From DASQPA01 sp963756455 (GTDB lineage Bacteria; Acidobacteriota; Thermoanaerobaculia; Multivoradales; UBA5704): a stretch of 64,000 nucleotides of DNA. How positions within the stretch are numbered: position 1 is the first letter of the stretch; each line of letters starts with the position of its first letter. The position numbers and the translations under genes are program-made. The notes beneath the pieces are model-generated. The model did no database searches. It saw only the letters and a list, made by a program, of their open reading frames with translations, and was not told the DNA's origin. The stretch covers positions 2,914,001 through 2,978,000 of the forward strand of contig CAVWNC010000004.1 in assembly GCA_963756455.1 (NCBI GenBank), written 5' to 3'. Below, one piece after another: positions 35,389 through 44,225 of this stretch.

Positions 35389-36342
35389 ATGACCCGCGTC
35401 CCGCGCGTTTTCCCGTTCGTCCGCATCGGCCTGCGCTATGCGCTCGCCTTCCTGCTCCTCGCGTACGGGATGAGCCGGGTGATGCCGGTCGAATTCCCCT
35501 TCCCGTCGATCGCTCGGCTCCAGGAGACCATCGGCGACTCCTCGCCCTTCACTCTCTACTCGGTCTTCATGGGGTATTCGGCCCCCTACACCTTTTTCAC
35601 CGGCGCTTCGGCGATCGTCGCCGCGCTCCTGCTGTGCTTAAGGCGGACGACGACGCTCGGCGCGCTTCTCGTCCTCGGCGTCATGGGCAACGAGGCGATG
35701 GTCGCCTTCTGCTACGGCGCGCCGACGAAGCTCCTCGCCACGGGCGCGCTGCTCCTCGCCCTCGTCCTCCTGGCCCCCGACCTGCGCCGGCTGGCCGACG
35801 GGCTGCTCCTCGGTCGGCCCACCCGGCCGGTCGATCTCGCATCGCCGTTCGCCGCAGGGAGAGGCCGGCTCGTCCGGCGGGGGCTCAAGGCGGCGATCCT
35901 GGTCGCTGCCGTCCTCGCGACCGCGAAGATCAACCTGGACGTCTTGCGGGCGCGCGAGGGGACGCCCCGGCCGCCGCTCTACGGGGCTTACGACGTGGAG
36001 CAATTTCTCAGGAACGGCCAGGCCCGCCCGGACATCCGGGACCGCACCCGCTGGCGGCGGCTGATCGTCACCTCGCCGCGAGAGCTGACGGTCTGCCGGG
36101 TCGACGGCTCGCGGCAATCGTTCGCGACCGCGTACGCCGGGCAGAGCGTCGTGCTGAGCGCGGCAGGGAACGTGCGCGCGGGCACCCTCACCTACTCGCG
36201 CCCGGACCCCGATCACCTGCTCGTGCGAGGGACTCTCGCCGGAGACTCGCTCGACCTGGCGCTCCGGAAAATCGACGAAGCGAAGTACCTCCTCGTCAGC
36301 CGAAAGCTCCACGTGATCGACGACGACCCTTTGAACCAATGA
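35389..36342 (+). CDS. DoxX-like membrane protein with C-terminal soluble domain (copy 1)
   Basis: This 317-residue protein has four to five hydrophobic helices in the first 190 residues, including LRYALAFLLLAYGMSRVMP, the conserved FMGYSAPYTFFTGASAIVAA, and a last helix near 165-185. These are followed by a soluble domain (about 205-317) with beta pattern. The helical part recalls DoxX-type proteins. The next gene is a longer paralogue with the same motif order (FMG(Y/H)SAPY, LRRTTTLGALL, LLAPDL.RLADGLL). Stop and start overlap (ATGA). Function unknown. Confidence 0.6.
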   Translation: MTRVPRVFPFVRIGLRYALAFLLLAYGMSRVMPVEFPFPSIARLQETIGDSSPFTLYSVFMGYSAPYTFFTGASAIVAALLLCLRRTTTLGALLVLGVMGNEAMVAFCYGAPTKLLATGALLLALVLLAPDLRRLADGLLLGRPTRPVDLASPFAAGRGRLVRRGLKAAILVAAVLATAKINLDVLRAREGTPRPPLYGAYDVEQFLRNGQARPDIRDRTRWRRLIVTSPRELTVCRVDGSRQSFATAYAGQSVVLSAAGNVRAGTLTYSRPDPDHLLVRGTLAGDSLDLALRKIDEAKYLLVSRKLHVIDDDPLNQ

Positions 36343-37730
36343 GCGGAATCGAGCCCGCAGGACCCCAGGTACCGCCCGCGACCGAGCTCCCGCCGTGGAG
36401 CCCGGGCCTGCGCATCGCCTTTCGGTTCATCGTCTGCTACCTCCCGCTCTCCGCCTACCTCGGCCCGCTCAGCTTCCTGCCCGGGACCGGCGGGGCCACG
36501 CGGATCTACTTCCGCTTCTGGCAGGCGGTCTTGCCCTGGATGGCGAAGCACGTTCTCCATCTGAACCGCCCTCTCGATCTCCTCCAGGACGGCGGCGGCG
36601 ACAATACGGCGAGCTTCGTCAAGCTGCTCTCGATGGGGATCCTGGCCGCCGTGGCGACGCTCGTCTGGACGCTTCTCGACCGTAAGCGCCGGGACTACCG
36701 GCAGCTCCATGCCGCCCTCCGGCTCTACGTGCGCTACCTCCTCGGCTTCGTGATGTTCAATTACGGGATGATCAAGGTGATCCAGACCCAGTTCCTCCCC
36801 ATCGGCTCCTGGCGGCTCGAAGAGCAGTACGGCGACCTGTCGCCGATGGGGCTCCTGTGGACGTTCATGGGCCATTCGGCTCCCTACAACGTATTTACCG
36901 GCGGGGCGGAGGCCCTGGGCGGTCTGCTTCTCCTCTTCAGGCGGACGACGACCCTAGGCGCTCTTCTCACCGTGGCCGTCCTCTCGCACGTGGTACTGAT
37001 CAATTTCTCCTATGACGTGATCGTCAAGATCTATTCGTCGAACCTCCTGCTCCTCGGCCTCGTCCTCCTCGCGCCGGACTTAAGCCGGCTGGCCGACCTC
37101 CTGGTGCTGAACCGTAAGACGACACCTCCGCCCCCCCTGCCCCGGGCGTTCGACCAGGGCTGGCAGCGCGATTTGAGGCTCGGGATCAAGCTCCTTTTGA
37201 TCGGCTATGTCCTCTTTACTTTGACCGAGGAGAGATGGCCGATCCACAAGAGAATGCTCGAACGCCAGGCGCGACAGCGGGCCGGCCCGTCGAAGAGCTA
37301 TGAAGTGGACGAGATGATCAAGAACGGCAGGACCCTCCCGCTGCCGTCGCCGACCCCGCGCCTGGAGTTCGTACCGCTGCCGCCACCGCCCCTCTCGCCC
37401 GCCGCGCCGGCCGGCACCGACCGTTGGCGGTCGCTCACCTTCTCCCCCCAGGGATGGACCGTCACACTGCCGGATCTCGCGAGCCGCGAGTTTGCCACCG
37501 ACTACGACGCGGCGACGGCGACCTACGTCGTGTGGAGCCAAGATCGCCGGACGAAGCTGGGCAGGTTCACCTGCTCGCGGCCGGACGGGGACCGCCTGGT
37601 GATGGAAGGGACGCTCGGCAACGATACGCTCGCCCTCTCGCTCCACCGGCTCGATCTGTCACGATATCCTCTGCTGAGGAAAGATTTCCCTGGGATGAGC
37701 GGAAAACCGCATGCCCTTCACGCTCGATGA
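36339..37730 (+). CDS. DoxX-like membrane protein with C-terminal soluble domain (copy 2)
   Basis: This 463-residue paralogue of the preceding protein adds an N-terminal section of about 110 residues with two more helices (AFRFIVCYLPLSAYLGPL and SMGILAAVATLVWTLL). The shared core shows YLLGFVMFNYGMIKVIQTQF and FMGHSAPYNVFTGGAEA, then LLLFRRTTTLGALLTVAV. A Pro-rich linker (about 355-380) and a soluble C-terminal domain with the same ending as copy 1 (T(F/Y)SRPD.D.L...GTL..D.L.L.L..) follow. The last 20 bp overlap the HIT gene, so all three are likely one operon. Confidence 0.6.
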   Translation: MSGIEPAGPQVPPATELPPWSPGLRIAFRFIVCYLPLSAYLGPLSFLPGTGGATRIYFRFWQAVLPWMAKHVLHLNRPLDLLQDGGGDNTASFVKLLSMGILAAVATLVWTLLDRKRRDYRQLHAALRLYVRYLLGFVMFNYGMIKVIQTQFLPIGSWRLEEQYGDLSPMGLLWTFMGHSAPYNVFTGGAEALGGLLLLFRRTTTLGALLTVAVLSHVVLINFSYDVIVKIYSSNLLLLGLVLLAPDLSRLADLLVLNRKTTPPPPLPRAFDQGWQRDLRLGIKLLLIGYVLFTLTEERWPIHKRMLERQARQRAGPSKSYEVDEMIKNGRTLPLPSPTPRLEFVPLPPPPLSPAAPAGTDRWRSLTFSPQGWTVTLPDLASREFATDYDAATATYVVWSQDRRTKLGRFTCSRPDGDRLVMEGTLGNDTLALSLHRLDLSRYPLLRKDFPGMSGKPHALHAR

Positions 37731-38160
37731 AACGCTCATCCGGGATACCTTCCCAGTGACCCGCCTCACGCTCTCCCGGGTGCTGCTCCGGAACGATCGC
37801 CGCTTCCCCTGGCTGATCCTCGTCCCGGAGCGGGAGTCGGCACGGGAGATCCATGGCCTGGTAGCCGCGGACCGCGCCGTGTTGGTCGAAGAGATCGCGT
37901 GGGCGGGCGAAACGCTCGAACGTCTCTTCCGGCCGGACAAGGTGAACGTCGGCGCCCTCGGCAACGTCGTGCCGCAGCTCCACCTCCACGTCGTCGCCCG
38001 CTTCGCCTCCGATCCCGCCTGGCCCGGCCCAGTCTGGGGCTTCGCGGGGGCGGTGCCCTACGGGGAGCGAGAGATCGACGAATTACTGCAGCGCCTGCTG
38101 GCGGCGCTTCACATCCCCCGTTCCAGCTCCAACACCGAGACCCGCCCCGGTTGCGGGTAG
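37711..38160 (+). CDS. HIT family hydrolase
   Basis: This 149-residue protein has the HIT motif in VVPQLHLHVVARF (histidine triad region, about residues 91-97), preceded by KVNVGALGNVV and followed by DPAWPGPVWGF. The pattern fits the Ap4A-hydrolase-like branch of HIT proteins, which cleave nucleotide-phosphate bonds. It starts inside the end of the preceding membrane-protein gene. Its 3' end overlaps the convergent phosphoesterase gene by 52 bp, so the two C termini share DNA. Confidence 0.87.
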   Translation: MPFTLDETLIRDTFPVTRLTLSRVLLRNDRRFPWLILVPERESAREIHGLVAADRAVLVEEIAWAGETLERLFRPDKVNVGALGNVVPQLHLHVVARFASDPAWPGPVWGFAGAVPYGEREIDELLQRLLAALHIPRSSSNTETRPGCG

Positions 38161-40634
38161 GGCGTGGCGCCGCGGATCGCGGCCCAGAGGATGCGGTTGA
38201 AGGCCGCCTCGTCGGCCCGATCGGGGGCCGAGAGATCGAGCCGGAGGGAGGCCGCCGCCCCCGCCGCCTTCGGAGGGTTCCGCTCGCCCAAGGTCACCCC
38301 GGGGAGGAGCGCCGTGTAGGGCGAAAGGTCGGGCTTGGTGGTAAAGAGGTCGTCGAGCGGGCGACCGAAGTGATCGTAGTGCGAGAGAGCGGGAAGGCCG
38401 AGGATCTCCTCGATCGTCTCCATCACGTCGGTCGTGTTGACGAAGCGGTGCACCGCCCCGGGCCGGTTGTAGGGCGAGAGGACGAGGAGCACCGAGCGGT
38501 GCGAATCGACGTGGTCGGGGCCGTTCTGGGCGTCGTCTTCAAGCACGAAGACGACCGTGCTTTTCCAAAACGGCGAGTGGCTCAAACCCTCGACGATCCG
38601 CCCCAGGGCATAGTCGTTGTCGGCCATGGCGGAGCGCGGGGTGAACTTTCCCGGCGTCGCCCCCGAGGTGTGGTCGGAGGGCAGCCAGACGACCTCCAGG
38701 GCCGGCATTCTGCCGCGTTTCACGTAGCCGTCCAGCTCGGCGAGCCAGAGATTGGCCCGCTTCTGGTCGGGGACGTCCAGGTCCCAGCCGGGATAGTCCG
38801 CGGCGACGTAAGGGCCGAGTCCCGGCCGGGTCGACTTCCAGGTGGTCTTGCCGTCCGTCCCCTGGACCGGCGTCGTCGCCTCGCCGTAGTCGCGGATCTC
38901 CAACCCCTTTTTGAGCGCCAGGTTCCAGAGGAACCCGGCGTCGGGCTCGTCGGCGTCCCCCTCCTCCATCTCCGGCCGGCGGTCCGAGTAGCCGGAGGGC
39001 GTCGTCTTCTCGCCGTAGTCGGTGACGTAGGAGGCGGTCGACCAGGAGTGCCCCTGGGCGCTCACCTCGGCGTTGACGAAGAAGCGGTCGAAGAGGCCGA
39101 AGCGCTCGGCGAGGGCGTGGTGGTTAGGCGAGACCTGGCGCGGGAAGAGGGTGAGGCCGGGATCGCCGTCCGCCCCCGGGAGGTCGCCCAGAACCTGGTC
39201 GTAGGTGCGGTTCTCCTTGATGACGTAGACGACGTGCTCGAACGGCGGGTACGTGCGCGGCTGACGGGGCCGGTCCCAGCGGTCGGCCTGGACCACCCGT
39301 TTCGTCAGGCCGGCGAGGGCGGGGCCGGCGGTGGCCGCGGCGACGTCTGCGAGCACGGTGACGGTGCCGTCGAGCTGCCCCAGGGTGTAGGCGTGCGGCG
39401 GCGCCTTGCGGATGCCGGGCTGGGCGCCGTCGGGGTTGGGCCCCGTCCCTTTCCCCTTGCCGTTGACGACGGTGAGCGCCTTGCCGCTCGCCAAGAGGGC
39501 CGTGGGGTACCAGCCGACCGGAATGCGCCCGGCCAGGCGGTCGTCTCCGGCGCCGCCAGCCGTGGCTTCCCCGACTCCGGAGGTCGCCGCGGCGAGGTCG
39601 AAGACGGCGACGGCGTTGGCATCGGCCTCGGCGACGTAGAGGCGGACGCCGTCGGGCGACAGGGCGAGGGCGTCGGGCGTGCACCCCTCGGCCGGGCCGG
39701 TGGGGGGCGGATCGAGAAGCTCCGTGAGCACCTTGCGGGCCGCGGTGTCGACGACCGCCACCCGGTCGGTCGAGGCGGAGGCGACGAAGAGCCGGCTGCC
39801 GGCGGCGTTCAGGAGGAGGGCCGAGGGATGGCGGCCGACCGTGATGCGACCCGCATCGAGCAGCCGGACGGACCGGCGAGCGGTCTTGGCCGCGACCGGG
39901 GTGGCCGGGGCGGCAGGCGGAGTGAGGACCGAGACCGTCGTCCCGCCCCAGGCAGAAACGTAGACCGTGCCGTCCGCCGCGGTCACCACGCCGTAGGGGA
40001 AGCGCTCGGTGGGATGGCGCTCGACCACCCGGCCTTTCGCCAGGTCGACGACCGCCAGGGCATCGCCCAGGTTCTCCGCCACGTAGAGAGTCGCCCCGTC
40101 GGGCGATAGAGCGAGCCCGGCCGGGAAGCGGGTGCTCGGCTTGGCGGCCTTCGGATTCTCGGGCTCGGCCATGGGCGCGGCGGCCGACGCGGTGGCCGTC
40201 TCGGCGAGGCCGAGGCGATCGACGAGAGTGAGGGTGCCGCCCTCGAAGCGGTAGCGGAAGATCGAGTCGTCGCCGCCCCCCGAGGCGTAGAGGGTGTGCC
40301 CGTCGGGCGAGAAGGCGAGACCGAGGAAGGCGGCGGGCTGCTCGACGGTCTGCGTCACCCGGTGCGTCGCGAGGTCGATCACCTGGAGCCCCTGCTGGCG
40401 CCAGCCGGCGAGGAGGACGACGGCGTGACCCGGATCGCCGGGAGGGGTGGCGATCGCGAGCGGCATGTTGCCGACGTCGAAGGACCGCCCGGCCGGATCG
40501 AGCCGCAGTCCCGTGGGGAGCGGCCGGGCCTCCGGCGTGCCCGCGTGCGGCCCGTTCGGCGGCGCGGCCGGGCGGCAGGCGAAAGCCGGGAGCAGGACCG
40601 CGAGGAGGACGACGGGCAGGGGCACGGTCTTCAT
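38109..40634 (-). CDS. exported YncE-type beta-propeller/phosphoesterase fusion
   Basis: The 841-residue protein has an N-terminal signal, possibly a lipoprotein signal (LLPAFAC, Cys20). A seven-bladed-type propeller (about 40-430) follows, with repeated LALSPDG.TLYVA blades. The second half is a phosphoesterase domain of the PF04185 type, marked by VIKENRTYDQVLGDLPG, NAEVSAQGHSWSTAS and WLPSDHTSGATPG, and later by VVFVLEDDAQNGPDHVDSHRS. Such fusions are common as exported proteins of unknown substrate; phospholipid or phosphate-ester hydrolysis is the family expectation. It may form an operon with the alkaline-phosphatase-like gene 36 bp upstream. Confidence 0.88.
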   Translation of the reverse strand: MKTVPLPVVLLAVLLPAFACRPAAPPNGPHAGTPEARPLPTGLRLDPAGRSFDVGNMPLAIATPPGDPGHAVVLLAGWRQQGLQVIDLATHRVTQTVEQPAAFLGLAFSPDGHTLYASGGGDDSIFRYRFEGGTLTLVDRLGLAETATASAAAPMAEPENPKAAKPSTRFPAGLALSPDGATLYVAENLGDALAVVDLAKGRVVERHPTERFPYGVVTAADGTVYVSAWGGTTVSVLTPPAAPATPVAAKTARRSVRLLDAGRITVGRHPSALLLNAAGSRLFVASASTDRVAVVDTAARKVLTELLDPPPTGPAEGCTPDALALSPDGVRLYVAEADANAVAVFDLAAATSGVGEATAGGAGDDRLAGRIPVGWYPTALLASGKALTVVNGKGKGTGPNPDGAQPGIRKAPPHAYTLGQLDGTVTVLADVAAATAGPALAGLTKRVVQADRWDRPRQPRTYPPFEHVVYVIKENRTYDQVLGDLPGADGDPGLTLFPRQVSPNHHALAERFGLFDRFFVNAEVSAQGHSWSTASYVTDYGEKTTPSGYSDRRPEMEEGDADEPDAGFLWNLALKKGLEIRDYGEATTPVQGTDGKTTWKSTRPGLGPYVAADYPGWDLDVPDQKRANLWLAELDGYVKRGRMPALEVVWLPSDHTSGATPGKFTPRSAMADNDYALGRIVEGLSHSPFWKSTVVFVLEDDAQNGPDHVDSHRSVLLVLSPYNRPGAVHRFVNTTDVMETIEEILGLPALSHYDHFGRPLDDLFTTKPDLSPYTALLPGVTLGERNPPKAAGAAASLRLDLSAPDRADEAAFNRILWAAIRGATPYPQPGRVSVLELERGM

Positions 40635-40670
40635 GGTTCGATCTCCTGGACGACCTTCGAGACGGCTATC

Positions 40671-42626
40671 CTACCGCGGAGGCACGGACCCCGCAGGGAG
40701 GACGGGCAGCGGCCGCGGCTTCTCGATCCCCAGCCAGCTCGCGACCTTCGCCGCCACCTCGGTCGCGGCGACGGCCGAGCTCGTCCCCGGCGGCACTCCC
40801 TCCCCCACCACCATGAAGATGCCGTGCATGTTGGGATTGCTGTTGAGATAGCCGTGCGTGCCGTAGACCGTCGTGGGGAGGGCGGCCCGGCGCTCGCGGA
40901 CGTCGCCGCTCGCCTCGAACGCGTAGCCCTCTTGGGCGAAGAGGACGAGGTCGCCGCTGTTGGGATGGTCGAGGCCGACCTCGCCCGCCTCTCTCCGGGT
41001 GAGGACGCGGGCGAGCGGATGGACGCCGTCGACCGTCCAGTTGGAGAAGAGGGTGCGCAGGTCGGCGAGGAGCTGCTCCCGTTGCAGGGGATCGGAGCCG
41101 GCACGGGGTCCCAGGTAGAGGTGGGAGATGCCGCCGTCCGAGACCGCGAGGGCGGCGCTCTTCGCCGGCAGGATCTTTCCCTGCGCGTCCGCCGCCAGGT
41201 ACCCCTTGGCGAGGAGGAGCAGGTTGGGATCGAGCTGGGTATGGACGGGCGCCATCCCATGGTCGCTCACGACGACGACCCGAGTCGTCGCGAGGTCGAC
41301 CTCGGAGAGCAGCCGGCCGAGCTCGCGGTCGACCGCTTGCCAGGCGCGCAGGCGGGCCTGGGCGAAGGCCTCGCTCCGCTCGGGCGAGAAGCCGGGCTGC
41401 CGCGGGTCCAAGAGCGAAAGGGTATGCCCCGCCTCGTCGATCACCGGGATGTAGCCCAGGAGGAGGTCCCAGTCCTGCCGTGCCGCGGCGACCCGCAGGC
41501 CGCCGCCGAAGAACTCGGCGAAGCGCTCGGCCTGCTCGCTCCAGGTGTCCAAGTCGATCCCGGGCTGTCCCGCGAAGGAGGCCAGAAGTCGCTTCTCGTC
41601 CGGCGCCCCGGGCCAGACGAGGCCGCGCTCGGCGAGAGCCGCGGCGAAATCCTCGGGATAGGCCCGGGTGCGGGTCAGGCTGCCGAAGTAGAGCCGAACG
41701 CTCGCGAGCCCCGGGTCGATCTTCTGGATTTTCATCCACAGGGCGCCGGGTGCTCCTTCCGACCCGCCGTCCGGTCCTTTGGCGGGCACCCCGAGCACCC
41801 GATGCCACTCGCCGGCGGCGAGGGATTCCTCCATCCCATGAGAGCGCACGAGCAGGTGGTCGTAGCGGACGGCGCCGTCGTCGGCGGTGTCGAGGGCGAA
41901 GAGGTCGAGCCCCGCGCTCTCCCCGGAGCGGTTCCCGGGAAGGTCCACGCGGGCGGTGAGGACGGGCGCGTAGCTGGTGGGAAAGGGAGAGCCGCGCGGG
42001 ATCTCCGCCGGAGCCCAATCCTTGCGCCCGAGGGTCACGAGCGCCGAGGGCCGCTCGGGTTGGGTGTAGAGAAGGCCCCAGTCGGCGCGCCGGCGTTCGT
42101 CCCGACCGTCCACCCCCGGCCAGGTGACGCAGCCGACCCGCTTGCCCTGCCGTCGGGCGGCCTCCCAGAGGGTTTCGGTCCCGATGGGAGCGTCGAATCC
42201 GCTCACCACGGTGCCCCAGGGCGCTCCGGGGGGATGGAAGCGGTTGCTCACGATTCCGGTCGCGCTCGCCGGATAGCCGCTCGCCAGGCTGATGTGATTG
42301 GTCGCGGTGAGCGTCGGGTTGACCGGCACGATCGATTCGGCCACCTGCCCCTCGCGAAAGAAACGGACGAAGCCGCCCGCCTCCAGCTGGCCCTCGCTGT
42401 AGAGGCGACGGAGGGTCTCGCCGCTCGCCCCGTCGAGGCTCACGAGGATGACCCGGCCGGCCGCGGGCACCCCCGGTCCGGGAGCCGGCGCCACGGCGGC
42501 GGGTGGCGGCGGCGTGGGTGGACCGGGCGGAGCCGTCCCCTGGCAAGCGAAGAGAAACGCAAGGTAGGGGAAGAGGGCATAGGGGAGGAGAAAGGAGCGG
42601 GAGAGACGCCGGGCGCGGGGGCTCAT
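40671..42626 (-). CDS. lipoprotein, alkaline-phosphatase superfamily (nucleotide pyrophosphatase type)
   Basis: This 651-residue protein starts at ATG 42626 with a lipoprotein signal (YLAFLFACQG, Cys about 27). The catalytic domain shows the superfamily metal and nucleophile positions: VILVSLDGAS, the nucleophile Thr in NPTLTATNHISLASG, DEAGHTLSLLD, VVVSDHGMAPVHTQ, and the typical end GTHGYLNSNPNMHGIF. The family hydrolyses phosphodiester or phosphomonoester bonds at the cell surface. An upstream ATG at 42791 would add an Arg-rich stretch overlapping the neighbouring gene and was rejected. No strong ribosome-binding site is visible. Confidence 0.88.
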   Translation of the reverse strand: MSPRARRLSRSFLLPYALFPYLAFLFACQGTAPPGPPTPPPPAAVAPAPGPGVPAAGRVILVSLDGASGETLRRLYSEGQLEAGGFVRFFREGQVAESIVPVNPTLTATNHISLASGYPASATGIVSNRFHPPGAPWGTVVSGFDAPIGTETLWEAARRQGKRVGCVTWPGVDGRDERRRADWGLLYTQPERPSALVTLGRKDWAPAEIPRGSPFPTSYAPVLTARVDLPGNRSGESAGLDLFALDTADDGAVRYDHLLVRSHGMEESLAAGEWHRVLGVPAKGPDGGSEGAPGALWMKIQKIDPGLASVRLYFGSLTRTRAYPEDFAAALAERGLVWPGAPDEKRLLASFAGQPGIDLDTWSEQAERFAEFFGGGLRVAAARQDWDLLLGYIPVIDEAGHTLSLLDPRQPGFSPERSEAFAQARLRAWQAVDRELGRLLSEVDLATTRVVVVSDHGMAPVHTQLDPNLLLLAKGYLAADAQGKILPAKSAALAVSDGGISHLYLGPRAGSDPLQREQLLADLRTLFSNWTVDGVHPLARVLTRREAGEVGLDHPNSGDLVLFAQEGYAFEASGDVRERRAALPTTVYGTHGYLNSNPNMHGIFMVVGEGVPPGTSSAVAATEVAAKVASWLGIEKPRPLPVLPAGSVPPR

Positions 42627-42661
42627 GGGCCGAGACTCTATCCCGGTCCGGCCGATCGTCC

Positions 42662-43357
42662 TCAGGGCCGGAAGGGTCGCCACGCCACCCCGACCGCGAG
42701 CGTCAGGGGATTGACGTCGAGCATCAGCTCCTGGCTCTTGAAGACCTCTCCCCGGGGAACGACGACGAGGGTTTCGGCGAAGGGCACCCAATGCAGGTCG
42801 ACGATCAGGGCCGTGCGCTCAGAGAGAGCGAAATCGAACCCGGTGTTCACCACCAGGGCGGGGTGGTCCGGACGGCGGATGGCGTCGACCCCCGCCTGGC
42901 GCAGGGCGTTCGAGAGCTGGGTCGAAAGGAGGAACGGGACGGTGATGCCGGCCCCCACGTAGGGCTCGAAGCGGCCATGGCGGAGGCGCAGCTGCTCGAC
43001 GATCGAGAGCGGAGCGAAGTCGATCTGGCCGCCGGAGGTCGAGCTGCCGGCGGCTCCGGCGGGGGTAAGCCGGAGCGGCAGCCGCGCGGCATCCAGGGTG
43101 ACTAAAGTCGCCAGATGATTCGGCCCGTTGAAGAGGAGCCCCACTCCACCCCCGGGACCCGGCCGGACACCGAGCTTGGCGCCCGGTGCGACGACCGTCT
43201 CCGCCGAGGCGGGCGCGACCCCGGTGGGGAAGGCCGTCCACTCCGCAGGCAGCAGCCAGGACGGCAGGGCCGAGCTGCTTCCGGCGGCTAAGAGGCTGAG
43301 GACAAAGGAGCAGGCGGCAATTCGGGTAGCGGCTCGGATAGCGGGCATGGCGGTCAT
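42662..43357 (-). CDS. OmpW-like outer-membrane beta barrel
   Basis: This 231-residue protein has a signal peptide (about 1-30, LLAAGSSSA), then alternating beta strands. The C-terminal pattern is that of OmpW-type eight-stranded barrels: PYVGAGITVPFLL, VVNTGFDFALSERTALIVDL, and the end LDVNPLTLAVGVAWRPFRP. It lies 35 bp upstream of the alkaline-phosphatase-like lipoprotein and is likely cotranscribed. OmpW proteins form narrow hydrophobic channels, but the cargo is unknown. Confidence 0.7.
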   Translation of the reverse strand: MTAMPAIRAATRIAACSFVLSLLAAGSSSALPSWLLPAEWTAFPTGVAPASAETVVAPGAKLGVRPGPGGGVGLLFNGPNHLATLVTLDAARLPLRLTPAGAAGSSTSGGQIDFAPLSIVEQLRLRHGRFEPYVGAGITVPFLLSTQLSNALRQAGVDAIRRPDHPALVVNTGFDFALSERTALIVDLHWVPFAETLVVVPRGEVFKSQELMLDVNPLTLAVGVAWRPFRP

Positions 43358-43426
43358 GATATCTTTACCGACCGGAAAAGAGCATCGAGAAACCTGGGGC
43401 AAGCCTCACTCACAAGGGGGTCTTCC

Positions 43427-44183
43427 ATGACTGTGAACTACGCGCAACCGCCGCAACCGCCCAAAAAGGGCATGGGCCCGCTCGGCTGGATTCTCATCGG
43501 GTGTGGGGTCATCCTCGTCTTCGCCGTCGTCTGCTTCGCCGTCCTCGGATACTTCGCCAAGAAGAAAATCGACCAGTTCAGCCACAACCCGGCCAAGGCG
43601 ACGGCCGAGCTCATCGTCCGCGCCAACCCGGACCTGGAGATGGTGAGCGAGGACGACAAGGCCGGCACGATGACCATCCGCGACAAGAAACAGAACCAGA
43701 CGGTCACCCTGAATTTCGACGACATCAAGAACGGCAAGTTCAAGGTCACGACCGACAAGGGCACGACGACGATCGACGGCAGCTCGGCGGCGACCGGTGG
43801 GGTCAAGGTCACCGACGAGAAGGGCCAGACGGCGACCTTCGGCGGCAGCGCAGGGCCCAAGCGACCTGCCCTCGTGGCTCCCGGTCTACCCCGGCGCCAC
43901 CTCCCAGGGGGCCATGGCCTCGACGACGAACGAAGGCCGCGCCGGTGGCTTCACCCTCACCACCAAGGATTCGTTGGAGCAGGTCGCGAGCTACTACGAG
44001 TCGCAGCTCAAGTCCGCCGGGCTGACCGTCGAGAAGAACATGCTGTCCTCGAACGACAAGACCACCGGCGGCTCGATCACGGGGACCAGCGCCGACAAGA
44101 AGCGGACCTCCGCGGTCATGTTCTCGGTGGCGAACGACGGCGGCACCCAGGCCGTCGTCACCTACGAAGAAAAAAAGCAGTAG
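43427..44183 (+). CDS. membrane-anchored hypothetical protein, frameshifted
   Basis: The product starts with a Pro-rich cytoplasmic tip and one helix (LGWILIGCGVILVFAVVCFAVL), then a soluble region (KIDQFSHNPAKATAELIV to TDEKGQTATFGGSAG). Near 43859 the frame breaks. The natural continuation PSDLPSWLPVYPGATSQG, EQVASYYESQLKSAGLTVEK and VVTYEEKKQ lies one base further on and ends at 44183. Removing one A from CCCAAGCGAC restores a protein of about 251 residues. The second domain, with a WLPVYPGAT start and an alpha/beta pattern, is familiar from other exported hypothetical proteins. It may be a real mutation or a sequencing slip. Confidence 0.65.
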
Positions 44184-44193
44184 GCCCTCAAGA

Positions 44194-44219
44194 GCTCGCC
44201 GGCCGCCCGGCCGGCGAGC
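44194..44219. terminator. hairpin between convergent genes
   Basis: A perfect 12-bp stem (GCTCGCCGGCCG and its complement, 2-nt loop) fills the 42-bp gap between the hypothetical membrane gene and the RNase D gene. There is no T-tract, so it may act as a bidirectional terminator only weakly. Confidence 0.5.
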
Positions 44220-44225
44220 CTGCTC

